A stretch of DNA of 64,000 nucleotides, from assembly GCF_000286835.2 (NCBI RefSeq), contig NZ_AJYD02000038.1:2146194-2210193 (forward strand), in the 5' to 3' direction. This document shows positions 41,161 through 50,082 of this stretch, in pieces. Both the position numbers and the translations under genes were made by a program. Position 1 is the stretch's first letter. Every line of letters begins with the position of its first letter. The stretch is from Enterovibrio norvegicus FF-33 (GTDB lineage: Bacteria; Pseudomonadota; Gammaproteobacteria; Enterobacterales; Vibrionaceae). The notes under the pieces are model-generated. The model was not told where the DNA came from and made no database searches. It worked only from the letters and a program-made list of their open reading frames with translations.

Positions 41161-42615
41161 ATGGAATTCAGGTTTGAACTCGTTCACGCAAGCGGCGCAA
41201 CATCGACATTGAACATTGGCAGTTGGGTGATTGACGATCAGCAATCCTGGGCCGTTTTCAGCACAGAGGGCGACATTGGATCGCTGCTCGGCAGCTTACT
41301 ATGTGACGAATTGCCATTTTCCGGCACGCTAGAAAAAGGCGCAGGCAACATTGCCCAAGTTTCGTTAGTCACGCAGCAGCGATTGCTGGATGACGAGATC
41401 GCCCACGACGATACTGATTTCCTGGACCGCATCGACACAGGCACCACGGTGTACGATCTGATCTACGCCAACAGCCTGAATAATAAAGCGCTGACGCAGC
41501 AACTGATCGACGATTTGGATCTCAATCATCTTGCAGACAGCGGCTTTCGGGTATTGTCGACCGGAGAAACCCGACGCGTGATGCTGGCGCGTGCACTGGC
41601 AACCCAACCTGATTTTCTGGTATTGGATAATCCTTTCAGCGGCCTAGATGTGGCGCATCGCGCGGCATTAGCACACTACCTCACAACCCTTTCCCAAACC
41701 GTGCCAATGATGGTGACATTTTCACGCGAAGAAGACATGCCAGAATGGGTCGACCACATTGCCCTGTTCAACCACGGCAAGCTAGAAGGCCTAATGGACA
41801 AGAACGCGTGGAACACTCATCCGGTGATCACGCAAATCAAGGCCCAATCGAAAGAACAAAGCGATGACATGATGACGTTGATTCGCCGTCATCAGCACAA
41901 TTCTCCCTTTGAGAACCCCATCTTTGAACTCAAACACGGGCACGTGGAATACACCGCAAAAACCATTTTTACCGAGGTGAATTGGCGCATCGATAAAGGC
42001 CAACATTGGCAAGTGAAAGGCCCGAATGGTTGTGGCAAAAGTACCCTGCTCGGCATGATCTTTGGTGATCACCCGCAGTGCTACAGCAATGACATTCACA
42101 TTTTCGGTAAGCAGCGTGGTTCTGGCGAAACCATCTGGGAAATCAAAAAACACATCGGCATGGTGTCGTCGGCCTTGCACCTGCAATATCGGGTTAATTG
42201 CAGCGCGTTAGAGGTGATTATTTCGGGTTTCTATGATTCTATCGGCCTGTACAACCAACCCACACGCAAAGAGCGAGAGCTTGCCAAAGAATGGCTGGAT
42301 ATCCTCCATATGGGCCAGTACGTCAAAACCCCGTTTCGCCAATTGGAATACGGCCAACAACGCTTGCTACTCATCGCCCGCGCCATTGTAAAACACCCCA
42401 CCTTGCTGATCTTGGACGAACCCTACCAAGGCTTGGATTACCTCGGCCGCAGGCTCATGAAAAACACCTTGCAATTGATCGCCAAAGAAAACCTCAGCCA
42501 ATTGCTCTATGTTTCACACTATCAGGATGATGAACTGGCAAGCATTCGAAACACGCTCACGTTTGTGTTTGATGAGGCGAGTAAGTGTTATCGGGCGAAG
42601 ATTTCGGGGTGTTAA
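41161..42615 (+). CDS. ModF-like tandem ABC ATPase
   Basis: A 484-residue soluble protein with two ABC ATPase domains and no membrane segment, like E. coli ModF (490 residues), an ATPase linked to molybdate genes whose exact role is unsettled. The second half is canonical: Walker A GPNGCGKST, signature-like LEYGQQRLLLIARA and Walker B LLILDEPYQGLDY. The first half keeps the signature LSTGETRRVMLARALA and a Walker B, but the Walker A position reads TEGDIGSLLG without the lysine, so ATP binding there is doubtful. The start at 41161 has AAAGGA upstream; a TTG at 41101 also opens the frame. No molybdate transporter genes are adjacent. Confidence 0.8.
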   Translation: MEFRFELVHASGATSTLNIGSWVIDDQQSWAVFSTEGDIGSLLGSLLCDELPFSGTLEKGAGNIAQVSLVTQQRLLDDEIAHDDTDFLDRIDTGTTVYDLIYANSLNNKALTQQLIDDLDLNHLADSGFRVLSTGETRRVMLARALATQPDFLVLDNPFSGLDVAHRAALAHYLTTLSQTVPMMVTFSREEDMPEWVDHIALFNHGKLEGLMDKNAWNTHPVITQIKAQSKEQSDDMMTLIRRHQHNSPFENPIFELKHGHVEYTAKTIFTEVNWRIDKGQHWQVKGPNGCGKSTLLGMIFGDHPQCYSNDIHIFGKQRGSGETIWEIKKHIGMVSSALHLQYRVNCSALEVIISGFYDSIGLYNQPTRKERELAKEWLDILHMGQYVKTPFRQLEYGQQRLLLIARAIVKHPTLLILDEPYQGLDYLGRRLMKNTLQLIAKENLSQLLYVSHYQDDELASIRNTLTFVFDEASKCYRAKISGC

Positions 42616-42633
42616 TTGGCTTGATGAATAGGG

Positions 42634-43104
42634 CTACTCGTCCCACCAACAAAACTTGTTATCGTGGCTTGGTGATAAGGCCGACGCGATCCAAATACCG
42701 GGACCGCAAGCATAAGTGTCACCCGCTATTCGTTCTCTGCTCATCGTTTTTACATTGTCTTGTTCGAAATCAACCAGAACACTTAGATCCCCCATTGGGA
42801 GCTTGAGAGGGATGGGGATGACAACCGCCCAAACAACAATCCCTTTATAAAAGGTTTTGTAAGGATAAATCCATCGTTCTCCACCATGCGCATTTTTGGC
42901 GATCAACAAAGGCTCTCCCCATGCTTCTCTTATGCCCACTTTATTGCGCTGTTCATCCTTTAAGTACGGGTACTTTTCTTTCACGTCATTGTCGTGAAAG
43001 CCCCCATAAAAATCGTCGACTTTTTTATCTGTGTTATCCGTGATACCCACACAGCCATTCAAAAAAATCAGTCCAAAAAAGGCTAAGACTTTTGCAAAAC
43101 TCAA
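42634..43104 (-). CDS. Small lipoprotein, BamE/SmpA-like
   Basis: A 156-residue protein. The TTG at 43104 follows GGAGAG by five bases and gives a standard lipoprotein signal (FAKVLAFFGLIFLNGC, cysteine at about residue 18). The longer frame to 43206 lacks such a site and would bury the signal. The mature part has KVGIREAWGEPLLIAKNAHGGERWIYPY, a pattern like SmpA/OmlA proteins, then a hydrophobic stretch IVVWAVVIPIPLKLP. It is probably anchored in the outer membrane. Function unknown. It is convergent with the ModF-like gene. Confidence 0.72.
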   Translation of the reverse strand: MSFAKVLAFFGLIFLNGCVGITDNTDKKVDDFYGGFHDNDVKEKYPYLKDEQRNKVGIREAWGEPLLIAKNAHGGERWIYPYKTFYKGIVVWAVVIPIPLKLPMGDLSVLVDFEQDNVKTMSRERIAGDTYACGPGIWIASALSPSHDNKFCWWDE

Positions 43105-43277
43105 TGTATCTCTCCATATTCCGCGTTGATGACACGCCGAACTTTGTGACAAACAAAAATAATAAATTGTTCTATATTCAACAAGTTGAAACCTTAAGGT
43201 AATCATTTATAGAATATCTTTGTTTCTCTACATGGAATGCATCATCAATGCGAAACATGGCTAATGGTGTGAAATAA

Positions 43278-43484
43278 CTAGCGTTTAAGCCTCGATTTCA
43301 ATTCAGCTTTTTTTTCGTCTAACCAGCGAAGGAGTCTTGGCGCATTCATGGCAACCATACCAATGCCACACATCACCATAAGATAAACCCATGCCATCCA
43401 GCGAAAAGAATCAGGCGCGTCAGGGAGAACAATGAGGGCAATGACCCCCGCAGCCACTAACAGGCTTATAATGCGAAAAAACAT
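43278..43484 (-). CDS. Small two-span membrane protein
   Basis: A 68-residue protein with two hydrophobic helices (about residues 3-21 and 30-46) and a basic C-terminal tail (DEKKAELKSRLKR). GGAG lies about nine bases before the ATG. No family recognised. The topology and ribosome binding site support it as real. Confidence 0.6.
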   Translation of the reverse strand: MFFRIISLLVAAGVIALIVLPDAPDSFRWMAWVYLMVMCGIGMVAMNAPRLLRWLDEKKAELKSRLKR

Positions 43485-43511
43485 GACTGAACACTCCGTG
43501 TTAGGTTGATA

Positions 43512-43790
43512 TCACAAGCATACCGCGACATTCGAATTTCCAAGATTTTTAACGCGTCGAGGCATACATTGCTCGCGACACGCTTTGAATTCACTTGCAG
43601 GATCAAGATAAAACATCCACATCCAGTCTTGGGCGTCGGTGGTTATTCGCCAAGGGTAAGGCGCGACAGTAAACACAGAATCATTGAGGTGAGCGAGTTT
43701 GTTGATGGCATTTCCCGTTCGTCCAACCGTGTCGACTTCCTCTCCCTGCGATACCCAGCGACCTAACGTTGTATTATCACGCTTAAGTTT
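43512..43790 (-). pseudogene. Remnant of an M23 family peptidase (C-terminal part)
   Basis: Reading the minus strand from 43790 gives KLKRDNTTLGRWVSQGEEV, then DTVGRTGNAINKLAHL, then PYPWRI and MFYLDPASE, ending at the TGA at 43512-43514. This is the C-terminal pattern of zinc endopeptidases that cut peptidoglycan (usually ...VGTTGNA..HLHY..PYPWR..MFYL). The second histidine of HxH is replaced (HLND), the N-terminal region with the other zinc ligands is missing and the frame stops upstream. It is therefore a decayed, inactive fragment. Confidence 0.68.
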
Positions 43791-43954
43791 TGTTATTGAG
43801 GGAAAGCTAATGCTAGAGTGTGATTTGTCTGGAGATTAGAGAACTAGACCAGCACAACCTCAAAGTGCTCGTTCAACGAGAACTTCTCGGTAACCAAACC
43901 ATACTTTGAGGCTCGTCGGTTAACTGGCCTATCATTGATGTTTAAGGAAAAACC

Positions 43955-44815
43955 ATGAGCGATAACCAATATACACCGCCAAAAGTTTGGGCAAATGAAG
44001 CAAGCAGCGGTAACAAATTCGCGAACATTAACAGCCCTGTGTCAGGCGCAAGGTTTGATCGGGATTTACCTGTCGGTGAACATGGATTTCAGCTTTATTC
44101 GCTTGGCACCCCAAACGGTCAGAAAGTGACGATCATGTTCGAAGAGCTTTTAGCACTTGGTATTACAGAAGCGGAATATGATGCGTACCTGATAAACATT
44201 GGTGACTCAGAGCAATTCTCATCAGGGTTTGTCGGTGTAAACCCCAATTCAAAAATACCCGCACTGGTTGATAAAACTGGTACAGATCCTGTCAACGTGT
44301 TTGAGTCAGCGTCAATCCTGATGCACTTGGCAGAGAAGTTCGGTCAATTCCTGCCAGCAAGTGGCCCTGCAAGAACGCAAACCTTGAACTGGCTCTTCTG
44401 GGCGCAAGGTTCAGCGCCATTCCTTGGTGGTGGCTTTGGTCACTTCTATGCGTACGCCGATGTGAAACAAGAGTACCCCATCAATCGCTTTGCGATGGAA
44501 GCGAAGCGCCAGTTACATGTATTGGACAAGCAGCTTGCTAACAACACTTATATTTCTGGTGAAGAATACACGATTGCAGACATGGCTATTTGGCCTTGGT
44601 ATGGCAGCCTCGTGCTTGGCCGCTTATACGATGCCGCTGAGTTCTTGGAAGCGAACACGTATACCAACGTGGTCCGTTGGGCAAAACAGTTAGATGCCCG
44701 TGAAGGTGTGCAACGTGGTCGTGTGGTCAATCGTTCGTTTGGTGAAGCGTGGGAACAAGTCCCTGAACGTCATTCCGCTGAAGACATTGATAAGGTGCTG
44801 AAACTGCGCCCGTAG
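43955..44815 (+). CDS. yghU: Glutathione-dependent disulfide-bond oxidoreductase (YghU type)
   Basis: A 286-residue glutathione-transferase-fold protein. Its sequence follows E. coli YghU throughout: FANINSPVSG, QLYSLGTPNGQKVTIMFEEL, VNPNSKIPALVD, then LNWLFWAQGSAPFLGGGFGH and EYTIADMAIWPW. YghU and YfcG reduce disulfides using glutathione bound as a dithiol or disulfide. TAAGGAAAAACC precedes the ATG. Single gene with its own terminator. Cytoplasmic. Assignment to the YghU subgroup rather than another glutathione transferase is strong because of the 40-residue N-terminal extension. Confidence 0.95.
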   Translation: MSDNQYTPPKVWANEASSGNKFANINSPVSGARFDRDLPVGEHGFQLYSLGTPNGQKVTIMFEELLALGITEAEYDAYLINIGDSEQFSSGFVGVNPNSKIPALVDKTGTDPVNVFESASILMHLAEKFGQFLPASGPARTQTLNWLFWAQGSAPFLGGGFGHFYAYADVKQEYPINRFAMEAKRQLHVLDKQLANNTYISGEEYTIADMAIWPWYGSLVLGRLYDAAEFLEANTYTNVVRWAKQLDAREGVQRGRVVNRSFGEAWEQVPERHSAEDIDKVLKLRP

Positions 44816-44834
44816 TTTCTGTGGATTGACAGTG

Positions 44835-44862
44835 AAAGCGCACCCTCTAGGTGCGCTTTTTT
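44835..44862 (+). terminator. Terminator of the yghU gene
   Basis: A 10-bp stem (AAAGCGCACC with GGTGCGCTTT, loop of 5) at 44835-44859, followed by T run. It lies 20 bp after the stop codon. Confidence 0.9.
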
Positions 44863-44929
44863 CTGATCTAACGCTTAAATGACAGATAGAACCCTCACCT
44901 AAACACCGCGATCTCGGAGCAGCCGACGA

Positions 44930-45196
44930 CTAAAGTTTAATGTCCAACTTGTTTCGCACATATGTTGGGATTGCCAGTTGCTCATCAAGGTCATTGAACG
45001 CCGCTTGCTTAGGCATGGATTCGACGATTGTCGCGAGTTCTTCGAAACTGATGCCAACGACTCTGCATGCTGTCATTAGGCCATTTATGAAGCACTTTTT
45101 CTCACGCTTTTTTCGATCCTCACTGGTGGGAATGGAAGCGTAAGCTTCACACTCTTTTGATAACAGCGTTAACAACTCCATTTTTTGCGAAACCAT
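44930..45196 (-). CDS. Hypothetical small protein
   Basis: An 88-residue cytoplasmic protein with a charged N-terminal helix (SEDRKKREKKCF) and a helix-turn-helix-like region around FINGLMTACRVVGISFEELATIVESM that could hint at DNA or protein binding. GAGA lies six bases before the ATG. No family recognised. Confidence 0.55.
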   Translation of the reverse strand: MVSQKMELLTLLSKECEAYASIPTSEDRKKREKKCFINGLMTACRVVGISFEELATIVESMPKQAAFNDLDEQLAIPTYVRNKLDIKL

Positions 45197-45832
45197 ACTT
45201 TTCTCTGATGATTAATAGGTGTTCGACTCATTATCAAACAATATAAACATCAATGCCAAGACATTGATCTAGTTGAAGATATTGGGAATGAGAGAGTGCT
45301 GAGGTCACTCTTGTCTTCTTTTGACCATGCATCGATGGTGAAAGTCTCACTGTTTTCAGCTGTGCTGTCGTTCACAGTAGAAATAGCGATGCGCACTGAC
45401 GATGCATTCTGGCAAGGTAATTTCAATCAGCGTCGAGGAAATGGCGGCTGTTCCCGTTGTTCCATCTGAGTAGAGCAATGAGACGGTTAGGTCCAGCTAC
45501 ATGCTCTGCGGTAGCGGTAGATTTCAAGTTAGTCGGGTTCATATAGGCAAGCTGGTATAGCGAGCTTTTGCTGCCATGCATATCAAGCCCCATAACGAGT
45601 AAAATGAACAAGCTGCATATTACCCTCAATGGGCTTTCTACGATCCTACCCTAGATGGGTCAGTACTCTGCCTTGGGTATGAAGCGAAAATATAGCTATT
45701 TTGACGACAAATTTAGTAAAAAAATGTGTGATAACAGCGTTAAAACCTCGAAAAAACATGCGTGTTGTGTTTTACTCAGGAGAAATCTGCCGAACGAATA
45801 AGAAGCAGCATATCAAGCAATATTTTGTATAT
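45197..45832. other. Gene-poor stretch before the DUF4105 gene
   Basis: About 635 bp. A minus-strand frame at 45423-45629 (68 residues, hydrophobic start then polar) exists but has no good ribosome binding site, so I do not count it as a gene. The last 130 bp may be a 5' extension of the DUF4105 gene or its promoter region. Confidence 0.4.
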
Positions 45833-47656
45833 ATGAGTCTCATTGCGTTACATTTTCTTGCCTCTTTCACAGCCAGTGCAGATGGCCGTGAACCTCGTCA
45901 TATCTTTAACCTCCACAAAAATCCGACATGGCAAAATCTTCTACATCATGAACCCAGCTGGTTCGGCTCAGAAAGCCTGATAAACAGTGCTGATTTCTTT
46001 CTATCACCTGATGGAAAATACAATGCAGCAGCGGAACTTTCCGCGACGTTAGACGCCTTCACGTTAGAGCCTCAAACACAGTGCCGCTTTCCCGCTAGAA
46101 AAATGTGGCTTGAGCAGGTATTGCCCAACATCCCTTTCCCAAAGGTCGATTGCCGCGAATACGAAACGTATATGCAGGCATTCTCCGCAGAAAGCGTCAG
46201 TTTGGTTTATGCCAGTGGTTATCTCGGCAATCCCGCCTCTATGTACGGGCACGTATTACTCAAGTTTAACAGCGCTCAAAATCACGAGTTTCTCGACAAT
46301 ACATTCAATTATGGCGCTCGTGTACCGGATGAAGATAACAAGCTTGTTTATATCTACAAGGGCATTACTGGCGGCTATTTAGGCCAGTTTTCTAACCAGA
46401 AATACCATCACCAAAACCTCACATACAACGAATCTGAGCTGAGAGACTTGTGGGAGTATCGGCTACGCCTTTCACAGCAAAAGGTTAACTTCTTGCTTGC
46501 CCATCTCTGGGAGTTGGAAAATAGCAGCATGACGTACTATTTCTTCACAGAAAACTGTGCGTATCAGCTAGCTAAAGTTTTAGAGATGGTGATGGAGAAA
46601 CCATTGATCGCCGAGGGAAAACTCTGGGTAATGCCATTCGATATTGTCATGATGTTGAACAAACCCCAAACAAACGCATTTGTTGATGACGTTATCTATC
46701 ACAAATCACGCCAAGAGCAACTCTATCAGCGCTTTGCTCAACTCAATGAAGACCAGCAGGAAACGATCGCTCGTATCGTTGACACTCCGACATCAGAGAT
46801 TCAACAGCAATTTGATGATCATTCACACAATGAAGTCATACAGATCGTCGATACGCTCTATGACTATTACGCATTTATCGATGTAAAAAATGAGGGTCTC
46901 AACGATGTTCAAACGGCAAAACTCAAGGCACTCCTAGCGTTACGGTTTAGCCTGCCTGCATCAGAAACTGAGTGGATTGAACCCAAACAAACGCCACCTC
47001 ACAACGCCCAGAATACGACAATGCTTCAAGCTTCAGCAATCTACAACGAGGCGTTTGGAGAAGCATTGGCACTTAGGTTCCGCGCCAACTATTACGACCT
47101 GTTAAACATGAATTCCGCAAGGATTCCAGACTCAGCCCTGAATACCTTTGACCTGACATTTCTCTATACCAAAGAGGATGATTCGGTTCGACTACGAGAG
47201 TTTACTCTCATCGATATTATCAACTTAAATGTCTCCCAAACTGGGCTACCTGGTGATAGTCAATTGGCTTGGGGGATATCCGCTGGCTACAAGCCCACGG
47301 CACTAAATTGTATAAATTGTTCAGATACCTCATTCGAAGGCTTTGTCGGTAAAAGCTGGAAAACCTTTGACAGTCTCGTTAGCCATTTGGCGTTAGCGGG
47401 AGATGTACAAATTAATTCACTAAAAGATATCAATCTGTTTAGCGGACCAGAAATTGGGGGAGTCTTAACCGTGACTCCTTATTGGGTTACCTCAATGAAA
47501 TTAGGCGGTTATTTTAATATAAACAAAAAATGGCAATACAATAATCATTTAGCGTGGGAACAACGTTTCTTTGATCATCAAGCTTTTGATCTCAGAACCA
47601 CTGTTCGTTATGACGAAGGATTTGAGTATGCCGCTAACTTATCTATTTATTGGTGA
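45833..47656 (+). CDS. DUF4105 exported protein
   Basis: About 607 residues if started at the ATG at 45833, which gives a signal peptide (MSLIALHFLASFTASA-DG). In-frame alternatives at 45758 and a TTG at 45701 exist, and no start has a clear ribosome binding site. The central part matches DUF4105: YASGYLGNPASMYGHVLLKF, then a region with YGARVPDEDNK and FFTENCAYQLAKVL. The catalytic-looking His and Cys recall papain-like folds, but activity is not known. The C-terminal 200 residues look like beta strands ending in aromatic residues (ANLSIYW), suggesting an outer-membrane barrel. The next gene encodes a DUF3015 protein, a pairing I remember from other Vibrio-like genomes. Confidence 0.82.
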   Translation: MSLIALHFLASFTASADGREPRHIFNLHKNPTWQNLLHHEPSWFGSESLINSADFFLSPDGKYNAAAELSATLDAFTLEPQTQCRFPARKMWLEQVLPNIPFPKVDCREYETYMQAFSAESVSLVYASGYLGNPASMYGHVLLKFNSAQNHEFLDNTFNYGARVPDEDNKLVYIYKGITGGYLGQFSNQKYHHQNLTYNESELRDLWEYRLRLSQQKVNFLLAHLWELENSSMTYYFFTENCAYQLAKVLEMVMEKPLIAEGKLWVMPFDIVMMLNKPQTNAFVDDVIYHKSRQEQLYQRFAQLNEDQQETIARIVDTPTSEIQQQFDDHSHNEVIQIVDTLYDYYAFIDVKNEGLNDVQTAKLKALLALRFSLPASETEWIEPKQTPPHNAQNTTMLQASAIYNEAFGEALALRFRANYYDLLNMNSARIPDSALNTFDLTFLYTKEDDSVRLREFTLIDIINLNVSQTGLPGDSQLAWGISAGYKPTALNCINCSDTSFEGFVGKSWKTFDSLVSHLALAGDVQINSLKDINLFSGPEIGGVLTVTPYWVTSMKLGGYFNINKKWQYNNHLAWEQRFFDHQAFDLRTTVRYDEGFEYAANLSIYW

Positions 47657-47661
47657 ATAAT

Positions 47662-48105
47662 ATGAAAAAAATTGCGCTATTAGCTGTCGCTGCTGCTTTT
47701 ATGTCGGGTAATGTTGCTGCCGAGGACAAAGAAGGAATTAACCCTTGGACACAATGTGGTATTGGAGCAATGATTTTTAACGATATTCCTGCTGCTGCAG
47801 GTATCTCAAACGTTATCTGGGATTTGGGTACAACGGCTGTATCGTCTAATATCTCTTCGCAAGGAACATGTGAAGGTAGCGAAGTGAAAGCTGCCATGTT
47901 CATCCAGAACAACTTTGACCAAATGATGGAAGACACCTCTAAAGGTTCTGGCGAACACATTAATGCTATGTTGGAAATTCTAGAAGTAGAAGCCGCGAAC
48001 CAAGAAGGCGTAATCACGTCTGTTCGTGCCAATGTTGCAGGTCAACTCGCAGTTGACGAGGTAACACCTCAGTCATACTACAATGCTGTTGTAGCAAGCC
48101 TGTAG
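47662..48105 (+). CDS. DUF3015 exported protein
   Basis: A 147-residue protein with signal peptide MKKIALLAVAAAFMSGNVAA. The mature part begins with NPWTQCGIGAMIF and contains NVIWDLGTTAVSSN and a cysteine in GTCEGS, which define DUF3015. The function is unknown; the two cysteines may form a disulfide in the periplasm. It starts 5 bp after the DUF4105 stop, so the two are almost surely one operon. Confidence 0.87.
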   Translation: MKKIALLAVAAAFMSGNVAAEDKEGINPWTQCGIGAMIFNDIPAAAGISNVIWDLGTTAVSSNISSQGTCEGSEVKAAMFIQNNFDQMMEDTSKGSGEHINAMLEILEVEAANQEGVITSVRANVAGQLAVDEVTPQSYYNAVVASL

Positions 48106-48113
48106 TCGCATTC

Positions 48114-48137
48114 AGCAGGGAGCCTTTGTTCCCTGCT
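48114..48137 (+). terminator. Weak terminator after the DUF3015 gene
   Basis: Stem AGCAGGGA with TCCCTGCT (8-nt loop) at 48114-48137, nine bases past the stop. The T run after it is poor. Confidence 0.45.
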
Positions 48138-48331
48138 TGCTCTCATCCACGTGGGGTTACCTACACGCTGCGTGCTTTTCTTGTTTTTGGCGGTTGAACC
48201 ATCGCCATTTTCTGAGCATTTCTTCATCATTATGCTTTTACAGCAAATTGTCAGCCTTTAGCTTTTGTTTTTTCTCCTTCCTTGCCCCATGATGCCCCAC
48301 TTTTATTGCCGGAATACAGCGTGGAGCAGTC

Positions 48332-49636
48332 GTGAAATCGGGCTTAGATATTCAATTACGTGATGCATTTGATTCGTTTTTTAGAGCACTAAAAACAACC
48401 CATGAAAAGTACTTTGAAACGTCAATCCGTCTCGTGTCATTACAAGAATGGGCATACCTTGGCGTTCGAATGGGAGCAGAAGCTCCCCAGCGAACAAGCA
48501 AAGAAAGTTGGGTTGTGCTGCCAAATAAAGACGATGACGCTGCGGCAAAAAAGCGTTTTTATTGCACAGCGAAAGATGAAGACGTTTGGGCGATCAACAT
48601 GGCAGGGAAAGGGCGAAGAATCGCACTTGCCCGCCGAAATTCACATGATGCCATGGCGATTTTGGACCAAGATGCATTTATTGGTCACGTCATTTGGGAT
48701 ACGCCGCTAGGCGTTGCTGGTCAAGGTGTGTTGCCCGTGAATCGGATGGTGTTAGAGATGGGCGGCGAAGAGCGCGTCTTTCATATTTGCGGTATGCGTG
48801 ATGAGAAAGGCAACCTATCGATTCATGTAAACGGCCATGAAAAACTGGGATTGACGGCTTCTCGTTACATTGACAAAACCCTACATGGCGTTGGTGAAAT
48901 CTGCTCACAAGCTAAGATCGGCATACAACCTCTTTCAGACTCCCCGCTGAACAACTCGCCGTTTTTAGCCCTTGTCGAGTCGCAGCAAGACGATGATGTG
49001 CTGTTCAAGCAATTTCCCTTTCTCTCGCCGCTAACGTTTCAAAAGGTAAGAAATGAAATCGCCAAGTCTCGGCATCTCGTTCAAACCGCGATGAAAAAAG
49101 CCGTGTCAGCAAAACGCGTCATGCTGTTGGCCGTTCCAAGCGCATTGGCCGTGTCTGTGTCTCTATTTTTCATGTTTAATCTGATATTAAGCAACGGAAC
49201 ATCGGCAGGTGTTCTTTCAGCGATCGAGCCATTCATGGACGCTTTCATTGGCGCGAAGCAATCCATACTGCAGCACTACTTCGCGCTGTGGGGGAATGTG
49301 ACGTATGCCTTCGCGGGATTAGGGGTCATCGTTATAACAGTCTCTGAACTTGTCGATTACGGCGCCAACAAGTGTAAGAAGCAGGGCATGTTATTCCCCA
49401 TCGTCGCGAAACTGACTTACTACTGTTTTGTCGCCATCTTTTTGATTGATCTTTTGTTACTCATCATGAGTGCAGCGAATCCAAATATCATCACAGTGGC
49501 ATTGGCGTTTGCTATGTATCTCTTGCCCGTCACGGTTTATATCAGCTTCCAGTTTTTAAAGAAGAAAGCGGAGAGCAAGGTGTTGACACCCTTGAAAGTA
49601 TTTACCTGGTTTTCTGTAGATAAACCTTTGCGGTAG
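48332..49636 (+). CDS. Hypothetical protein with C-terminal membrane domain
   Basis: A 434-residue protein starting at GTG (GGAG five bases upstream). Residues 1-260 are soluble, with no motif I recognise. Residues about 263-415 hold four membrane segments (MLLLAVPSALAVSVSLFFMF, VTYAFAGLGVIVITVSELV, LTYYCFVAIFLIDLLLLIM and VALAFAMYLLPVTVYISF). The soluble part would face the cytoplasm. It is a single gene with a terminator. No function can be given. Confidence 0.78.
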   Translation: MKSGLDIQLRDAFDSFFRALKTTHEKYFETSIRLVSLQEWAYLGVRMGAEAPQRTSKESWVVLPNKDDDAAAKKRFYCTAKDEDVWAINMAGKGRRIALARRNSHDAMAILDQDAFIGHVIWDTPLGVAGQGVLPVNRMVLEMGGEERVFHICGMRDEKGNLSIHVNGHEKLGLTASRYIDKTLHGVGEICSQAKIGIQPLSDSPLNNSPFLALVESQQDDDVLFKQFPFLSPLTFQKVRNEIAKSRHLVQTAMKKAVSAKRVMLLAVPSALAVSVSLFFMFNLILSNGTSAGVLSAIEPFMDAFIGAKQSILQHYFALWGNVTYAFAGLGVIVITVSELVDYGANKCKKQGMLFPIVAKLTYYCFVAIFLIDLLLLIMSAANPNIITVALAFAMYLLPVTVYISFQFLKKKAESKVLTPLKVFTWFSVDKPLR

Positions 49637-49644
49637 CAGACATG

Positions 49645-49672
49645 AAAAGCGCACTTTAAGTGCGCTTTTTTC
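49645..49672 (+). terminator. Terminator of the 48332 gene
   Basis: Palindromic stem AAGCGCACTT/AAGTGCGCTT at 49647-49667 followed by T residues, eight bases past the stop. Confidence 0.85.
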
Positions 49673-49679
49673 ACCCTGC

Positions 49680-49976
49680 CTAGATCATGGAACTCAACCC
49701 AAACAAGTTACCTTCGGTATCCATGCACACACAGACGAAGCCAAACTCACCAATCGACATTTTAGGTTTAATCACCTGACCGCCAGCCGCTTCAACACGA
49801 GATTCTTCGACGGCACAATCTTCAACGCCAAAATAAACGATAGTGCCGCCAGTCACAGGGCTAGCGTTTTCGCGTTTAACCAATGCGCCGCCAGCGCCAT
49901 AGTGCTCCATGTCAGTTTTGAAGGCTTTCATCTCAACGCTGCTGTTGCATCCAAACCCTGCCTTATTTCGTCTCAC
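49680..49976 (-). pseudogene. VOC (glyoxalase-fold) protein, N-terminally truncated
   Basis: The 98-residue frame matches the second part of VOC proteins: YGAGGALVKRENASPVTGGTIVYF, SRVEAAGGQVIKPK and MDTEGNLFGL. The usual first 25 or so residues, ending in an AFY...VFG motif, are missing: the frame begins near FGC and is preceded by an in-frame stop. It therefore looks like a 5'-truncated gene. A GTG at 49976 or the ATG at 49931 could still allow expression of a shortened chain. Confidence 0.6.
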
Positions 49977-50082
49977 TTCCAGCTATCTCATTTTTTCACT
50001 TGGTGATAGCTGTCATTCTTGCGTCGGTTTTTACACGCTTAATCCGCGACGCGCATCGATAGTCAAACGTAAGGAAACTAAA

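Noticed and set aside
45423..45629. 68-residue minus-strand frame as a gene or transposase tail
   Set aside because: No ribosome binding site, no recognised domain and no matching inverted repeats; similarity to transposases could not be supported.
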